Shown piece after piece: positions 8,287-17,516 of a stretch of 40,289 nucleotides of DNA (its first letter is position 1; each line of letters starts with the position of its first letter). The position numbers and the translations under genes were made by a program. The notes under the pieces were generated by a model. That model was not told the origin of the DNA. It saw nothing but the letters and a program-made list of their open reading frames with translations, and did no database searches. Location: assembly GCA_001874365.1 (NCBI GenBank), contig MPDF01000016.1, positions 1-40,289 on the forward strand. The letters run 5' to 3'. The DNA is from Gammaproteobacteria bacterium MedPE. Its GTDB lineage: Bacteria; Pseudomonadota; Gammaproteobacteria; Enterobacterales; Psychrobiaceae.

Positions 8287-9240
8287 TTAATCGACAAAAT
8301 AAGCTGGCTTTGTCACCGTGAAGGTTCCTTGGGTATTGTTTTTCACTCTAACTGATTCTGACAATTCAAAATCTGTAGGTAATACTGCACAAGCAATGGT
8401 TTGTTCATTAACATGAGCAACACTGACAACAATTCCCGCATTACGCCAGTTTTCGCCGAGTTGTTTTTCAACATTATCACCGACGTTACAATCAATATGT
8501 GATGAAGACTGCAAAATGAACATCCCTCGTTTATTTAACCCTCTAAAATGCATTCGAGCGACGGTTTCTTGGCCAATATAACAGCCCTTTTTGAAGCTGA
8601 TGCCATCGATCATTTGTAAATTGAGCATCTGCGGTACAAATTCTGCTTGAGTTGCTGGAGTAACCTGAGGTGTGCCACTAATGCAATCTAATGCTTGCCA
8701 CAGCGATGTTGATTGCGATTGTGCCTCTGCATTGCTAATCGCTTGAGTTAATTTCGTATTCTGTTCTTTATTCGATACAACAAGAAAACGCGGGCCATTA
8801 ACTTCATCAAGTTTAACGACAGTGCCAATGTCAGTATTCACGGCGTCATTTTCAGCATTAAGTGCAACACCGTAATTGTCGGCTAACCATTGCTGCGCGC
8901 CTTGGCCTGATGCGCCACTGCATATGAACTCATCTGTGCTATCGGTGATAGTCACTTTTGAGAAAACAGCGTATTTTGTCAGCATAGGTAAATGAGAGGC
9001 CGTATTTTCAGTGGCTTGTAGTGCTAGCACTTCATTACTATTGTCAATTAAACGCAGGCTCGCCATCATCTTCCCCTTGGCATCACAATGTGCACCAAGT
9101 TGACTATGGCTGGTAGTCAGTGCGTCTAGTTCACACGTTAACTGGCCTTGTAAAAATTGACGATTATCAGCGCCGTCTAGTTTAGTAACGCCTAGTGGCA
9201 GACTTGGGAAGAAATCAAAAGTAGTCAGAGAATTAAACAA
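8287..9240 (-). CDS. ygfZ: Folate-dependent Fe-S cluster maintenance / tRNA-modifying protein YgfZ
   Basis: A 317-residue member of the GcvT-like YgfZ family, which uses tetrahydrofolate and helps maintain certain iron-sulfur enzymes, including the tRNA thiolation enzyme MiaB. The diagnostic motif KGCYIGQE is at residues 218-225 with the essential Cys220. The N-terminal LDGADNRQFLQGQLTCE segment is also typical. The start must be a TTG: AAGG lies nine bases upstream, and the next in-frame ATG would remove more than 50 conserved residues. The gene sits between serA and cdd, all on the minus strand; spacing suggests possible co-transcription with cdd but separation from serA by a terminator. 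Confidence 0.93.
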   Translation of the reverse strand: MFNSLTTFDFFPSLPLGVTKLDGADNRQFLQGQLTCELDALTTSHSQLGAHCDAKGKMMASLRLIDNSNEVLALQATENTASHLPMLTKYAVFSKVTITDSTDEFICSGASGQGAQQWLADNYGVALNAENDAVNTDIGTVVKLDEVNGPRFLVVSNKEQNTKLTQAISNAEAQSQSTSLWQALDCISGTPQVTPATQAEFVPQMLNLQMIDGISFKKGCYIGQETVARMHFRGLNKRGMFILQSSSHIDCNVGDNVEKQLGENWRNAGIVVSVAHVNEQTIACAVLPTDFELSESVRVKNNTQGTFTVTKPAYFVD

Positions 9241-9286
9241 TGGAAGAAACCTTAATAGACAGTGATTTGAGGCATCTTAAATAACA

Positions 9287-9317
9287 ATGGCGCAAGAATC
9301 AAAGATTGTTGCGCCAT
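9287..9317 (-). terminator. Rho-independent terminator after serA
   Basis: ATGGCGCAA (9287-9295) pairs perfectly with TTGCGCCAT (9309-9317) across a 13-nt loop, about 22 bp beyond the serA stop. On the minus strand the stem is followed by TGTTATTT, a T-rich tail. Confidence 0.7.
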
Positions 9318-9339
9318 ATGTGATACTACTTTTTAATTG

Positions 9340-10575
9340 TTATGCAGAATGTAGTGACCTCACACGAATAGTGCCATCAATTTTTTGTAACTCATCAAAA
9401 GCAATCTCAGCGTCTTTCGCTTCAACTTCCATTACTACATAACCAATGTCAGCGGTAGTCTGTAAGTATTGAGCGGTGATGTTGATGTCGTGCTTAGCAA
9501 ACGCCATATTGATTTGGTTCATAATACCCGGTTGGTTTTTATGAATATGCAATAAACGTGTGCTGCCATCATGGGCCGGTAGAGAAACTTCAGGAAAGTT
9601 AACGGCAGATAATGTCGAACCATTGTCTGAATACTTAACAAGTTTTCCTGATACTTCAAAGCCAATATTGGCTTGGGCTTCTTGCGTGCTACCACCTACA
9701 TGAGGCGTTAAAATAACATTGTCGATACCGCGCAGTGGCGAAACAAACTCTTCGTTGTTTGATTTCGGCTCCACGGGGAATACGTCAATTGCTGCGCCGC
9801 TTAGTTGATTAGATGTTAACGCTTGTGCTAAATCGTCAATTTCAACAACGGTGCCGCGTGATGCATTAATAAATATCGCCCCTTGCTTCATTTGGTCAAA
9901 TTGCGCTTTAGCGATCATGTATTTGGTTTGGGCAGTTTCTGGCACGTGTAAAGTCACGACATCAGAGGTGGCTAATAGCTCATTTAAGTTCGCAATTTGA
10001 CTCGCGTTCCCTAAAGGGAGCTTGTCTTCGATATCGTAGAACTTAACACGCATACCTAAGTTTTCTGCCAAGATACCTAATTGAGTACCAATGTGACCAT
10101 AGCCAATAATGCCCAACTGTTTGCCACGTGCTTCAAATGAACCTACGGCAGATTTTAACCATTCACCACGATGCGCTTTAGCGCTTTTCTCTGGAATGCC
10201 ACGTAGCAGTAACAAGATTTCACCTAATACTAGCTCAGCTACTGAACGCGTATTAGAAAACGGTGCGTTAAATACGGGAATACCGCGTTGTTCGGCGGCA
10301 TTTAAGTCAACTTGGTTAGTGCCAATACAGAAACAGCCTATAGCCACTAGCTTTTGCGCGGCCGCAATAACATTAGCGTTTAAATTAGTGCGAGAACGAA
10401 TGCCAATGAAATGAACATCTTTTATTTTTTCAATGAGCTCTTCTTCTGGTAAGGAGGTTTTTAGGCACTCGATATTGGTATAACCAGCTTTTTCGAAGAC
10501 TTCCAATGAACTTGGATGTAAGCCTTCTAAAAGTAATACTTTAATTTTGTTCTTTTCGAGTGAAAAATGAGCCAT
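9340..10575 (-). CDS. serA: D-3-phosphoglycerate dehydrogenase
   Basis: A 411-residue NAD-dependent enzyme that oxidises 3-phosphoglycerate to 3-phosphohydroxypyruvate, the first step of serine synthesis. The Rossmann motif GYGHIGTQ, the catalytic Arg in NASRGTVVEIDDLA, Glu in DVFPVEPKSNNEE and His in TPHVGGSTQEAQ are present, followed by an ACT domain at about residues 335-411, which gives serine feedback inhibition in E. coli SerA. The protein resembles the E. coli form (MAxxSLEKxKIK start), so I chose the ATG at 10575, with AGGAAAA at a good distance. A TTG six codons upstream would place the start inside the ribosome binding site. It lies downstream of rpiA, as in many gammaproteobacteria. 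Confidence 0.96.
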   Translation of the reverse strand: MAHFSLEKNKIKVLLLEGLHPSSLEVFEKAGYTNIECLKTSLPEEELIEKIKDVHFIGIRSRTNLNANVIAAAQKLVAIGCFCIGTNQVDLNAAEQRGIPVFNAPFSNTRSVAELVLGEILLLLRGIPEKSAKAHRGEWLKSAVGSFEARGKQLGIIGYGHIGTQLGILAENLGMRVKFYDIEDKLPLGNASQIANLNELLATSDVVTLHVPETAQTKYMIAKAQFDQMKQGAIFINASRGTVVEIDDLAQALTSNQLSGAAIDVFPVEPKSNNEEFVSPLRGIDNVILTPHVGGSTQEAQANIGFEVSGKLVKYSDNGSTLSAVNFPEVSLPAHDGSTRLLHIHKNQPGIMNQINMAFAKHDINITAQYLQTTADIGYVVMEVEAKDAEIAFDELQKIDGTIRVRSLHSA

Positions 10576-10657
10576 TGTTAATTTTCCTAGCAAGTTTTAG
10601 CGGGTAATCGTTAAATTAAATAAAAACTATAGCAACCTAACTAAAGAGTTTAATCAA

Positions 10658-10687
10658 ACTATAAGTTAACCGCAGTATAGCAATCAA
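10658..10687 (-). promoter_or_regulatory. Candidate sigma-70 promoter of serA
   Basis: On the minus strand TTGATT (10687-10682) is followed after 18 bp by TATAGT (10663-10658), matching 4/6 and 5/6 of the -35 and -10 consensus. It lies about 80 bp before the serA start codon. AT-rich DNA yields chance matches, so this is tentative. Confidence 0.4.
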
Positions 10688-10901
10688 AACTCGCGTATTT
10701 AAAGCCCTTTTAGGAATTATTTATAGCTATTTTATAAGGGAATATTGGATATAACTGATGACTATAAAGGGGAATATCATTCGTTAATGTTAATAAAATG
10801 TTTAAATAGGTGTTAAATCAATTTTTGGTAATATTGTGAGATACAAATGAACAAATTTTACGATGATTTTTAGGAAATAATTGGCTAGTTTGATGACAAT
10901 A

Positions 10902-10934
10902 AGAAACAACAGTCGATGATAGGCTGCTGTTTCT
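10902..10934 (-). terminator. Rho-independent terminator after rpiA
   Basis: An 11-bp stem (AGAAACAGCAG with CTGTTGTTTCT on the minus strand, including one G-U pair) with an 11-nt loop, about 19 bp after the rpiA stop codon. It is followed by TTATTGTC, a modest T-rich tail. Confidence 0.6.
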
Positions 10935-10952
10935 CTGATGTTGCTCTGCGTG

Positions 10953-11615
10953 TTATTTATTAGCGACTTTTTTGACACCTTGAGGCGTTGCCATTAATAA
11001 TTCATCGGCGCCACGTTGTGCGAAGAAACCGTTAGTGACAACACCAACGATATCATTCAATTCGCGTTCTAAATCTTTCGCATCTTCAATAGACCAATTG
11101 TAAACATCTAGAATGATATTGCCGTTGTCGGTAATAACATCTTCACGGTAGACGGGATCACCACCAAGCTTAACAATTTGACGTGCTACATAAGAGCGAG
11201 CCATTGGAATAACTTCAACCGGTAATGGGAATGTGCCAAGATGAGTAACAAGTTTTGATTCATCAGCAATACAGACGAACTTTTGGGCCACCGCTGCAAT
11301 AATTTTTTCTCGAGTGAGGGCTGCGCCGCCGCCTTTAATCATTTGCATTTTTTCGTTGATTTCATCGGCACCATCAACATAAACACTTAGCTCGTCAACG
11401 GTATTTAAATCAAATACTGGAATGCCATACTCTTTTAGACGTTTAGTCGATTCTTCTGAACTTGAAACTGCACCTTCAATATCGCCTTTAATTGAGCCTA
11501 AGGCATCAATAAAGTGATTAACCGTAGAGCCGGTTCCAACACCAACGATGGTGTCTTTTTCGATATACTCTAAGGCTGCCCAACCTGCTGCTTTTTTCAT
11601 TTCATTTTGATTCAT
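10953..11615 (-). CDS. rpiA: Ribose-5-phosphate isomerase A
   Basis: A 220-residue enzyme interconverting ribose-5-phosphate and ribulose-5-phosphate in the pentose phosphate pathway. Diagnostic motifs are [13 protein letters not shown] near residues 24-37 (phosphate binding), YVDGADEIN (with catalytic Asp), [13 protein letters not shown] (catalytic Lys/Glu region) and [12 protein letters not shown]. It is collinear with E. coli RpiA over its full length. A GTG directly before the ATG gives an alternative start one codon longer; the ATG at 11615 ([12 protein letters not shown]) aligns better with E. coli. It lies 64 bp after the PGPGW-like gene and ahead of serA. Confidence 0.97.
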   Translation of the reverse strand: MNQNEMKKAAGWAALEYIEKDTIVGVGTGSTVNHFIDALGSIKGDIEGAVSSSEESTKRLKEYGIPVFDLNTVDELSVYVDGADEINEKMQMIKGGGAALTREKIIAAVAQKFVCIADESKLVTHLGTFPLPVEVIPMARSYVARQIVKLGGDPVYREDVITDNGNIILDVYNWSIEDAKDLERELNDIVGVVTNGFFAQRGADELLMATPQGVKKVANK

Positions 11616-11678
11616 CACTTAATCCAATCGCCAAACGTTAAAGAGCCGCTATTGTAGCTAACAGGTGATTGCTTAGCA

Positions 11679-11906
11679 CTATTTTCTTCGGCATTTAGCA
11701 ATAAATTCATCCATTTTTTTGGCGCTTTTGGTGAGCATGCGTTGGGCTACTTTGACATAACGTCGTGCCCAATCATATTCAAGCGCTAAAATGGCCAAAG
11801 CAATGGGTAGAATAATGACCGTTCCAGGCAATAATATGAAAATGAGACCAAAAGCGAGTAATCCGCCGCCAACTAAGGTAATTATTGTTTTTCTGAGGGA
11901 GTTCAT
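11679..11906 (-). CDS. Small PGPGW-like membrane protein
   Basis: A 75-residue protein with a glycine-rich hydrophobic segment at about residues 8-26, then LLPGTVIILPIALAILALEY and DWARRYVK, followed by a basic amphipathic tail. This is the layout of the PGPGW family of putative membrane proteins, although the PGPGW motif itself is reduced to PGT here. Function is unknown. It is the first gene of the minus-strand series leading into rpiA, and is divergent from the UPF0213 gene across 166 bp of AT-rich DNA that should hold both promoters. Confidence 0.7.
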   Translation of the reverse strand: MNSLRKTIITLVGGGLLAFGLIFILLPGTVIILPIALAILALEYDWARRYVKVAQRMLTKSAKKMDEFIAKCRRK

Positions 11907-12072
11907 AGACGCCTAATGTTAGTTTTAATATGTATTCCCTTGCTTAAGCAATGTTAACGCCATCGTGTTAACTTGTTGTATTAAATGATTAATTTAAGTT
12001 TTATGAAAATATAAATAGGTGATGTACTCACTAATTGGTAAAATCGACTAATTAATATTGTTAGACGTTGAT

Positions 12073-12351
12073 ATGAAAGATAACAGTGCTTGGTATGTGT
12101 ATTTATTGCGATGCAATGACAATTCTTTGTATTGTGGTGTCACGATTGATTTAGAGCGACGCCTTAAAGAACATAATGAGAGCGACAAAGGTGCAAAATA
12201 TACGAGAGCACGGCGGCCAGTGACCCTTGCATTTAACCAGTCAGCATCATGTCGTAGTGAAGCATGTCGATTGGAATCTCATATAAAGAAAATGACTAAA
12301 CTTCATAAAGAAACCTTGATTAAAAGCGCAGGGACAGTCGTTTTACCGTAA
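12073..12351 (+). CDS. UPF0213 / YhbQ-type GIY-YIG domain protein
   Basis: A 92-residue single-domain GIY-YIG protein. WYVYLLRC and SLYCGVTIDLERRLKEHN form the characteristic motif with the catalytic Tyr and Arg, and the family glutamate is present in EACRLESHIKKM. Members are structure-selective nuclease-like proteins whose cellular job is poorly defined. I chose the ATG at 12073; a TTG five codons upstream is open but has no better ribosome binding site and adds residues not expected in the family. It ends 4 bp from the convergent plsC-like gene with no terminator between. Confidence 0.88.
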   Translation: MKDNSAWYVYLLRCNDNSLYCGVTIDLERRLKEHNESDKGAKYTRARRPVTLAFNQSASCRSEACRLESHIKKMTKLHKETLIKSAGTVVLP

Positions 12352-12355
12352 GTGA

Positions 12356-13075
12356 CTAACGTTGCGCTGCTGATATCTTTTCTTGTGCTAACGATGTCAG
12401 TTCTTTGAGTGACAGCTGTTGGTGTTCTTCGGCATTGATTGGGGCTAGTACTTCAACTTTAATATGTTGATGACCACGAAAATGTAAGCTGCTTTTAGGG
12501 ACTGCTTTATCAGTGCCTGTTAATACAATAGGCACGATATCGACATTAGCATCCTGAGCAATTTTAAAAGCGCCAGTTTTAAAAGCTTTTAATTGGCCGT
12601 CTTGGGCACGAGAACCTTCAGGGAATATAAAAATCGGGCTGCCATTCTCTAAGTGCTTCATTGATTGCTTCATCATCGCTTTAATCGAACTTAATCCGCC
12701 ACGTTTAATCGCTACATATTTATTGAGAAACATGGTCCAGCCGATAAAGGGGATTTTAAAGTTTTCTATTTTAGAAACCCATTTGAAGTGGGTAAATAAT
12801 CGAGAGGCAACCAACACATCTATGGTCGATAAGTGATTGGAAATAAATACAACAGGTCGGTTTTTGGGTAAATGTTCTCGACCTTTGATTTCTAATGACC
12901 AAAACGGATTAGTCCAAAAATATAACGAGCCCCAAAAATGACTAAAGAAATTTAAAACAATGAGTTTTTTGTCAAAAGGTGTTGTCACGATTCGGATGAT
13001 TACAGCAATCGGAAATAGGATTATCGATATCAAAACAACCCATATCAAATACAGACAAGACAGTAAATAACTCAC
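12356..13075 (-). CDS. plsC: 1-acyl-sn-glycerol-3-phosphate acyltransferase family protein
   Basis: A 239-residue PlsC-family acyltransferase, likely making phosphatidic acid from lysophosphatidic acid at the inner membrane. The catalytic HX4D motif is NHLSTID (His81, Asp86), and the substrate phosphate motif is FPEGSRAQDG (about residues 151-160). Two hydrophobic segments in the first 60 residues provide membrane attachment. The start is GTG at 13075, with AGGA six to seven bases upstream; no ATG fits. Other acyl acceptors (such as ornithine lipids) are possible because several PlsC-like paralogues usually coexist. Confidence 0.88.
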   Translation of the reverse strand: MSYLLSCLYLIWVVLISIILFPIAVIIRIVTTPFDKKLIVLNFFSHFWGSLYFWTNPFWSLEIKGREHLPKNRPVVFISNHLSTIDVLVASRLFTHFKWVSKIENFKIPFIGWTMFLNKYVAIKRGGLSSIKAMMKQSMKHLENGSPIFIFPEGSRAQDGQLKAFKTGAFKIAQDANVDIVPIVLTGTDKAVPKSSLHFRGHQHIKVEVLAPINAEEHQQLSLKELTSLAQEKISAAQR

Positions 13076-13212
13076 GACAATTCCTAATAACCCAAATTGG
13101 CCGCAGTATATCGTTTATCGTTGAAAAATCTAATCAAAATTTTGATCTATCGCTAACTCTATGGGTGGTTGGAGGTGTATGATTGAATTTTTAGTCTCTG
13201 ATAAGGAATAAC

Positions 13213-13734
13213 ATGTTTAGTTTGAAGCTGCTAGGTAAGATCTCAACGCGTGGATTACAAGTTATATTGTTGTCGAGTGCCGTCATGACCACGGCGGCCA
13301 TGGCTCATAACCACAAAGCTGATAAGAGTAAACAGCAGCATACTGACATTGAAATATCACAAGCATGGGCCAGAGCACTACCGCCAGTTGTTCCAAATGG
13401 CGCTGCGTATTTCACGTTAGTTAATCACAGTAATAAGGATATTGTTGTGACAGGGGTTAGTAGTGATATCGCAAAACACAGCATGCTGCATGAAAGTTAT
13501 TTTGACGACGGCAAAGTTGCAATGCGTCACATTGAAGAGCTTGTTATTAATCCGCATAAATCGGTGATATTTAAACCGGGTGGTTTCCATGTGATGCTCA
13601 TGGGGTTAAAGAAACCACTGACGAAAGGCGGTGAATTTACTATGTCATTCCAGCTTAAAGATGGCAGCCAAATAACGACGTCGGTGACAGTTAAAGATGC
13701 ACCGTCTATGAAAGAACACGCACACCATCATTAA
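13213..13734 (+). CDS. PCu(A)C periplasmic copper chaperone
   Basis: A 173-residue exported protein with an extended signal sequence ending near TTAAMA-H (about residue 31). The core domain (about 45-160) carries the PCu(A)C copper-binding pattern: His93, ten residues, Met104, twenty-one residues, His126, one residue, Met128. That spacing matches the family signature H-x10-M-x21-H-x-M. Such proteins bind Cu(I) in the periplasm and help load the CuA centre of cytochrome c oxidase. Both ends of the mature chain are His-rich (HNHKADKSKQQH and KEHAHHH), a common extra metal site. A good AAGGA site precedes the ATG. Neighbours do not include oxidase or ScoI genes. Confidence 0.92.
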   Translation: MFSLKLLGKISTRGLQVILLSSAVMTTAAMAHNHKADKSKQQHTDIEISQAWARALPPVVPNGAAYFTLVNHSNKDIVVTGVSSDIAKHSMLHESYFDDGKVAMRHIEELVINPHKSVIFKPGGFHVMLMGLKKPLTKGGEFTMSFQLKDGSQITTSVTVKDAPSMKEHAHHH

Positions 13735-13811
13735 TGGGATTGATGATTCACTTAATCGTCGCGGGATAAAATGTTAAAGTAGCGGAACGAAAATTTTGGA
13801 AATATTTGTTT

Positions 13812-14939
13812 GTGAGTAGTGACGCGTTTTATCAACAATTAGCACAAGACATTAAGCAATGGGCATTAGCGCTAGGTTTTGCCGATATTGGTATTTGTGA
13901 TACGGATCTATCACATCATGAAGCCAAGTTTATGCAATGGATTGAGAATGGCTATCACGGTGAAATGGACTACATGGCGCGCCATGGTTTAATGCGCGCG
14001 AGAGCGCATGAGTTATTGCCTGGTACCTTGCGTGTGATCAGTGTGCGCCTTGACTACTTGCCGCCTGAGGCGCTGATAGTTTCGACATTGCAAGACACTC
14101 ATAATGGCTATATCAGTCGTTATGCTACCGGACGCGATTATCACAAGATGATGCGTAACCGCCTTAAGAAGCTTCAACAAAAAATTGAAACTCAAGTGAG
14201 TGATCTCGTTGCACGTCCTTTTGTTGACTCTGCTCCTATTATGGAGCGCCAGTTAGCAGAAAAAGCAGGCGTTGGGTGGGTAGGAAAGAACTCATTAATC
14301 TTGAATGAAAAGGCGGGCTCCTTTTTCTTTTTAGGTGAATTACTCGTTAATATTCCACTGCCGGTATCTGAGCCAGTTATTGAGCAATGTGAAAAATGTG
14401 TTGCTTGTATTACTATTTGCCCGACCCAAGCAATAGTTGAACCTTATGTGGTTGATGGAAGCCGTTGTATTTCTTATTTAACCATCGAAAAGTTTGGCGC
14501 AATTCCAGAAGAGTTTCGAGATGCCATTGGCAATCGTATCTATGGCTGCGATGATTGCCAACTGATCTGTCCGTGGAATAAGATGGCTCAAGCCAGTAAT
14601 GAGAGTGATTTTGTTCCACGTAAAGACATACATTCACCTGAACTGTTGTCATTATACACTTGGACTGAGGATGAGTTTCTTAAAAAAATGGAAGGCTCGC
14701 CAATCAGACGAATTGGTCATGAACGCTGGCTGAGAAATATTTCTATTGCATTAGGTAATGCTAATTATGATCCGAAAATCATTAAAGCGTTAGAAGAGAA
14801 GAAACGACACGCGAGTGAGATGGTGATAGAGCATATTGATTGGGCGATTGCGAAACAACTAAATAATCAACCAGTCGTTAATCGAAAAACTAAGCGTCTG
14901 TTAAATGCCGTTGAACGCGGCATGCCGGATCATTGTTAA
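13812..14939 (+). CDS. queG: Epoxyqueuosine reductase QueG
   Basis: A 375-residue cobalamin and Fe-S enzyme that reduces epoxyqueuosine to queuosine in tRNA, the last step of that pathway. Sequence features are HGEMDYMARHG near the N terminus, the active-site region RPFVDSAPIMERQLAEKAGVGWVGKN, and eight cysteines in two ferredoxin-type sets: CEKCVACITICP, and C...CDDCQLICPWN. No ATG is available; GTG at 13812 has GGAA about ten bases upstream, while a TTG two codons earlier would be too close. It is unusually placed: not with nnr or tsaE, as in many relatives, but 12 bp before a BMP-type importer. Confidence 0.95.
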   Translation: MSSDAFYQQLAQDIKQWALALGFADIGICDTDLSHHEAKFMQWIENGYHGEMDYMARHGLMRARAHELLPGTLRVISVRLDYLPPEALIVSTLQDTHNGYISRYATGRDYHKMMRNRLKKLQQKIETQVSDLVARPFVDSAPIMERQLAEKAGVGWVGKNSLILNEKAGSFFFLGELLVNIPLPVSEPVIEQCEKCVACITICPTQAIVEPYVVDGSRCISYLTIEKFGAIPEEFRDAIGNRIYGCDDCQLICPWNKMAQASNESDFVPRKDIHSPELLSLYTWTEDEFLKKMEGSPIRRIGHERWLRNISIALGNANYDPKIIKALEEKKRHASEMVIEHIDWAIAKQLNNQPVVNRKTKRLLNAVERGMPDHC

Positions 14940-14951
14940 AAGGAGCGAAAA

Positions 14952-15965
14952 GTGCCATCAGTTAGTTGTATGTCTATTTTGTTATTTTGCACGGTCTTGG
15001 GCTGGGCAAGTAGCGCGATGGCGAGTGTTAACAACATTGGCGCAGCAGTCGTTTATGATCGTTCAAGTAAATACGACCATTCTTTTAATCAAGCGGCCTT
15101 TGAGAATGGCGTTTCACCGCTGCGAGAACATGGTTTTGTTATTAAAGAAGTAGAGCCTGCTAATCATGTACAAACTCAGCTTGGCGTCATGAAATTGGCG
15201 CGTCGTGGTTACAATCCAATTATTGGTATTGGCTACGCGGTATCTCCAGCGATTGAACGCGCGGCAAAGGCCTATCCAAATATTTCGTTTGTGACCATTG
15301 ATGGCATTGTTAACTTGCCAAATGTAAGCTCTATAACATTTCAAGAGGAACAAGGTGCGTATTTGGCGGGAGTGCTTGCGGCGTTAAAATCAACAACAAA
15401 TCATATTGGTTTTATTGGTGGAATGGATATCCCGTTGATCCGAAAATTTAGCTGTGGTTACGCGTTGGGGGCAAAGTCAGTCAAACCTAATATATTGATA
15501 ACCCGTCATTATATTGGTTCAACGTCTCATGCATGGGATGATCCTAGTAAAGGTATCGAAATTGCTCGTCATCAATATGAGCAAGGTGCCGATGTTATAT
15601 TTGCAGCAGCTGGTGGTTCGGGACTAGGTGTATACCAAGCAGCGAGTGATCACGGTTTTTATGCTATTGCCGTCGACTCTAATCAAAATCATTTGTATCC
15701 CGGCGCTGTGCTTAGTTCAATGGTTAAACTCGTCGGTAAAGTTGTTTGGCAAAATGTCATGGATTTTAGCCAAAATAAATGGCAGCCTGGTCATCGTGAA
15801 CTTGGCTTATCTGGTGATTGGGTTGGGTTAACACGTGATCAATTTAACGCGCATGAATTCACACACTCATTAGCTAATGCGATAAATGAATATAAGCAAT
15901 ACCTGTTAACTCAAGATGATCCTAGTAAATCTATTGTCACGCTGTGCGCGCAGGGACTAAATTAA
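14952..15965 (+). CDS. BMP-family (PnrA-like) ABC transporter substrate-binding protein
   Basis: A 337-residue periplasmic binding protein of the Bmp/PnrA/Med family, whose characterised members bind purine nucleosides. It has a Sec signal peptide (hydrophobic stretch at about residues 7-22, cleavage expected after SSAMA) and no lipobox. Family landmarks are AAVVYDRSSKYDHSFNQAAFENG, FVTIDGIVNLPNVSSITFQEEQGAYLAGVLAAL, IGFIGGMDIP and ADVIFAAAGGSGLGVYQAA. The start is GTG with an excellent AAAGGAG eight bases before it. The gene follows queG by 12 bp and precedes the ATPase by 3 bp, so it is likely part of one operon. The ligand is probably a nucleoside but is not proven. Confidence 0.92.
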   Translation: MPSVSCMSILLFCTVLGWASSAMASVNNIGAAVVYDRSSKYDHSFNQAAFENGVSPLREHGFVIKEVEPANHVQTQLGVMKLARRGYNPIIGIGYAVSPAIERAAKAYPNISFVTIDGIVNLPNVSSITFQEEQGAYLAGVLAALKSTTNHIGFIGGMDIPLIRKFSCGYALGAKSVKPNILITRHYIGSTSHAWDDPSKGIEIARHQYEQGADVIFAAAGGSGLGVYQAASDHGFYAIAVDSNQNHLYPGAVLSSMVKLVGKVVWQNVMDFSQNKWQPGHRELGLSGDWVGLTRDQFNAHEFTHSLANAINEYKQYLLTQDDPSKSIVTLCAQGLN

Positions 15966-15968
15966 TTT

Positions 15969-17516
15969 ATGTTATCGCCAGCGCTTGAACTCAAAAACGT
16001 CGTAAAGTATTTCCATGACATAAAAGCATTGGATGAAGTGTGCCTGAAAATTGCTCCGGGCTCTATCCATGGCATCATTGGCGAAAATGGCGCAGGAAAG
16101 TCTACGCTGTTAAAAGTTGCCTATGGCCTGATTAACCCTGAGCATGGGCAGGTGTTTGTTGACGGCGTTAAGGTGAATATCGAAAATCCGCAGCACGCTA
16201 TTGATAGCGGCATAGGTATGCTCCATCAAACCACTAGCTGGTTAGAACATTATTCGATTATTGATAATATTTTGTTGGGAGAATACAACGGCTTTTTTAT
16301 GTCGCGTAAGAAGGCTAAAGCGCGTCAAGAGCTAGCGCAGTTATGTCGAGAATTTGGGTTTAGTTTTCAGCTCGATATGTCAATGTCACAACTTGATTAC
16401 AGTGAGCGGCAACTCGTTGATATTCTAAGATCACTGTATCGTGGTGCCAAGGTGTTGATTCTCGATGAGCCTATGGCGCTGTTGTCTCCGCTGCAATCAA
16501 ATCATCTGCTTGATTTATTGGAACTCCTGAAAATGCAGGGTATTTCAATTTTAATCGTTGCCCATAAGTTGTCTATTTTACATCACATTTGTGATGTTAT
16601 TTCCGTGATGGCACATGGCAAGCTTGTTGATAATATTAATCCGAAGGAAATTTCCTTAGGTTATCTCAGTAAGTTAATGGTAGGACGAGAAATCACGTTG
16701 CCGCATCCCAACAATGTTGTGAGCGATGTTGATAGCTCATTACGCCTAAAGGTGTCGAATCTTGGAATAAAACAAAAATCGCGTTTGGGAACATCACGTC
16801 AGTCGTTTAGTTTGTCTGATATTGATTTTCAGGTAAACAGTCATGAAATTGTTGCACTGACAGGGCTAGCCAAAGCAGGGCATGAAGATTTGCTTGCTGT
16901 GTTGGCGGGCAGCAAACCGTTTACTCATGGCCGAATCACCGTGAATGGCACGCGGTTTAAACCAAGTAAACAATATGATCTTAAACATGCGCGAGAATTA
17001 GGGATCGCTTATGTACCCGATCCTTTAACAGGTGAGGGCATTGTTGGTGATTTTCCATTATATGAAACTGCTATTTTAGGGCACCATAGTACGTCATTCT
17101 CAACCAATGTCCTTCATCAAAAGAGACATCGCCAAAAGCAATGCCAAGATATGATGAGAGAATGGGATATTCGTCCAAATAATCCAATGTTGAACACTGG
17201 CGCATTGTCAGGCGGTAATCAACAAAAACTGGTATTGGCACGTGAAGTATCAAAGGCGCCGCAATTATTATTAATGGCCCACCCTAGTAATGGGCTTGAT
17301 GTTGGCGCTATTGAAAGTGTCTATCAGCGCCTGTTTAAATTAAGAGACAGTGGTGCGAGTATTATATTTTGTTCTAATGACTTGGACGAAATCATGAGTT
17401 TGTCTGATCGCGTTATTTTATTTGAACGTGGACAGATCATCGGACAATATTATAGTCAGCAACTGAGTAAGAATGATTTGAGTTTGATGCTGGCTAATGA
17501 GGTGGTTGATGCATAA
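15969..17516 (+). CDS. Nucleoside-type ABC importer ATPase with two ATP-binding domains
   Basis: A 515-residue fused double ATPase like YufO/NupO and RbsA. The first domain has an intact Walker A GENGAGKST (about residues 38-46) and Walker B LILDEPMALLS, but its signature loop reads SQLDYSERQ where family members usually have LSxGxxQ. The second domain has a degenerate Walker A (TGLAKAGHEDL) but a canonical LSGGNQQK signature and LLLMAHPSNGLD without the catalytic Glu, which is usual for this subfamily. The canonical ATP site pairing domain 1 Walker A with domain 2 LSGGN is therefore intact. It follows the binding protein by 3 bp and its end overlaps the first permease. Confidence 0.92.
   Translation: MLSPALELKNVVKYFHDIKALDEVCLKIAPGSIHGIIGENGAGKSTLLKVAYGLINPEHGQVFVDGVKVNIENPQHAIDSGIGMLHQTTSWLEHYSIIDNILLGEYNGFFMSRKKAKARQELAQLCREFGFSFQLDMSMSQLDYSERQLVDILRSLYRGAKVLILDEPMALLSPLQSNHLLDLLELLKMQGISILIVAHKLSILHHICDVISVMAHGKLVDNINPKEISLGYLSKLMVGREITLPHPNNVVSDVDSSLRLKVSNLGIKQKSRLGTSRQSFSLSDIDFQVNSHEIVALTGLAKAGHEDLLAVLAGSKPFTHGRITVNGTRFKPSKQYDLKHARELGIAYVPDPLTGEGIVGDFPLYETAILGHHSTSFSTNVLHQKRHRQKQCQDMMREWDIRPNNPMLNTGALSGGNQQKLVLAREVSKAPQLLLMAHPSNGLDVGAIESVYQRLFKLRDSGASIIFCSNDLDEIMSLSDRVILFERGQIIGQYYSQQLSKNDLSLMLANEVVDA

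Larger units (their letters stand above)
10576..10952. other. serA-rpiA intergenic region (377 bp)
   Basis: AT-rich spacer holding the rpiA terminator at its right end and a candidate serA promoter near the left end. The middle (about 10690-10900) shows no open frame, repeat or operator that I can support. Confidence 0.5.

Noticed and set aside
14905-15153. 82-codon plus-strand frame across the queG/BMP junction
   Set aside because: It overlaps both real genes in another frame and has no ribosome binding site.
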